From positions 39,698 through 103,697 of the forward strand of contig JBOGCF010000006.1 in NCBI GenBank assembly GCA_051656605.1: a stretch of DNA of 64,000 nt, in the 5' to 3' direction. Shown piece after piece: positions 63,006 to 64,000 of this stretch (the stretch's first letter is position 1; the number at the start of each line of letters is the position of its first letter). The position numbers were made by a program, and so were the translations under genes. The stretch comes from UBA12018 sp051656605. Lineage in GTDB: Bacteria > Bacteroidota > Bacteroidia > Bacteroidales > CAMTPD01. Below the pieces are notes generated by a model. That model was not told where the DNA came from. It searched no databases and worked only from the letters and a program-made list of their open reading frames with translations.

Positions 63006-63705
63006 TATGATGGGCTGCCACTGTACTTAACAGATAAAGCTCCCGATGATTCTGCACGAAGTGCTTCTAAAGCGTAAACGTGAGCTTGAGAACAGCCACA
63101 GGCATTTATTGTCACATCTTTTGCTTTAAATTTGAAGCATTCAATAAAGATGCTCCACTGACATCAAAGTCTGCTTTTACACAACTTCCGTGTACAGTTG
63201 CTTTGCTCGCACCGGATAAGTTAATTGCACCTTTTGATATATTCACTCCATGTTCTGCAATCAGTTTAGATGCTGTAGATAAATCTATCACAAAATCATC
63301 GGTTTTAATTTGTCCATCAATACGCACGCTACAAACACCTGCTACACTTATAAATGAGACTTTGTCTGTATATATGTCCACATGAATTTTTGTAAGTTGT
63401 AAATTAACGGATCCATTATAAAAAAAGGCTGTAGTTCCGTTCTGATACTCTAATAGTAGGTCGTTTATAGATTGTTATCAGTCGTGATTTTTATCTCATA
63501 TTTGTTTCCTAAAATGATATTACAAGTGTATTCATTCCCTTTAGACTGCATCAGTGTCATTTTTATTGACTTCAAAATTACTCGCTGGGATGCAACAATC
63601 TTAAAGGACTTTGTAGTCATTCTACCCGAACCTTCCTTAGCAATAGCAAATAAAGGAATTGTAGTACAAGACGAAGAATAAGAATAATAGAATTTTAGAT
63701 TTCAT
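63006..63705 (-). pseudogene. GIN-domain (DUF2807) protein pseudogene with three frameshifts
   Basis: From an ATG at 63705, the first 13 codons (MKSKILLFLFFVL) shift frame near 63668 into a signal-peptide end and KEGSGRMTTKSFKIV, run to a stop near 63473, shift again near 63473 into NDLLLEYQNGTTAFFYNG and the core IDLSTASKL / INLSGASKATVHG / DFDVSGASLLN, then shift near 63127 into FKAKDVTINACGCSQAHVYA and ALRAESSGALSVKYSGSPS, ending at TAA 63006. The pieces join into one coherent GIN/DUF2807 domain, an adhesin-like beta-helix domain common in Bacteroidota. The middle part alone forms an open 89-codon frame. Function lost unless the shifts are sequencing errors. Confidence 0.8.
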
Positions 63706-63865
63706 ATGTTTACACATTAATCAGATTATGCCTCGAATTTAAATATTAAAAACAATAGATCTATTAAATAATTTCACATATTACATTGTAAAAGAAGATG
63801 AACTTATCTAACCAATGAAATAAATTGATTACATATAGCTCAAATAATCTAGCCATAATAGGATA

Positions 63866-63905
63866 CAAAAAAAGCGAGTCAATCTTTCGACTGACTCGCT
63901 CTACT
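63866..63905 (-). terminator. Intrinsic terminator of the rRNA operon
   Basis: AGCGAGTCAGTCG / CGATTGACTCGCT-type stem on the minus strand with a T7 tail, 20-odd bases after the 5S 3' end. Confidence 0.88.
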
Positions 63906-63923
63906 TGTTGCTCTCTGCGAGCT

Positions 63924-64000
63924 AAAACGGCGGCTATCTACTCTCCCACTATACGCAGTACCATCGACGCTATTGGGCTTAACTTCTCTGTTCGAAATGG
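63924..64000 (-). rRNA. 5S ribosomal RNA, 3' part (cut by window edge)
   Basis: The minus strand reads CCATTTCGAACAGAGAAGTT, then AAGCCC, GATGGTACTGC and GTGGGAGAGTAGATAGCCGCC, the conserved 5S loop B/C, loop E and 3' helix sequences. About 77 bases, roughly two thirds of the gene, are inside the window; the 5' end and presumably 23S and 16S lie past 64000. The exact 3' end is uncertain by a few bases. Confidence 0.93.

Overview
The window reads as a chromosomal segment from a member of the Bacteroidota, most likely order Bacteroidales. It has two SusC/SusD outer-membrane glycan-import pairs, many secreted lipoproteins and glycoside hydrolases, and promoters of the Bacteroidales -7 type (TAnnTTTG). 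It also carries conserved Bacteroidales gene neighbourhoods: rlmH / DUF4783 / nadC; phoH-purC-menG-aroE; gldE and ssb beside mutY, divergent from HU, a 30-residue COX24-type protein and RNase G. The genus cannot be fixed from sequence alone. No transposase, integrase, phage gene, CRISPR array or tRNA was seen.

Layout. 1-11587 (minus strand): the 5' end of an acyltransferase, a Crp/Fnr regulator, then a polysaccharide utilisation locus (PUL 1) transcribed susC, susD, DUF5703 glycosidase-like, heparinase II/III-like, GH88 unsaturated glucuronyl hydrolase. A 1.1-kb repeat-rich gap follows, then a divergent secreted six-hairpin protein (12721-15111). Together these suggest import and breakdown of a uronic-acid glycan by lyase plus unsaturated glucuronidase. 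No sulfatase is present.

15.3-26.2 kb: metabolic and housekeeping genes (PatB-type C-S lyase, SlyD-type PPIase, chorismate synthase, RlmH, NadC), then a two-domain DUF1080 lipoprotein, a HAD hydrolase, a phosphodiesterase, an orphan PTS EIIC-like membrane protein, a beta-propeller lipoprotein and a tiny Cys/Lys-rich secreted protein. 26.2-36 kb: a gap with two similar hairpin-terminated units, a GH29 alpha-L-fucosidase, a propeller lipoprotein convergent with a membrane TPR/LuxR-type regulator, a large secreted serine hydrolase and a DUF5715 protein with an M15-peptidase-like motif.

36-47.8 kb is core genome: phoH, purC, menG, aroE; phosphopantetheinyl transferase, gldE, ssb, mutY; HU, COX24-type small protein, RNase G and dnaK. 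dnaK is preceded by a textbook sigma-54 -24/-12 element, which is the most unusual regulatory signal seen. 48-54.9 kb: a second GH29 fucosidase, DUF3256, an N-acetylhexosamine kinase-like protein, ribosomal protein L31 type B, class II aldolase and an unknown membrane protein.

55.1-60.2 kb is a second susC/susD pair (PUL 2) with no enzyme of its own. It is followed by an M28 peptidase, a PHP-domain phosphodiesterase, a GIN-domain (DUF2807) pseudogene broken by three frameshifts, and finally the 3' part of a 5S rRNA gene with its terminator, so an rRNA operon lies just beyond the right edge on the minus strand.
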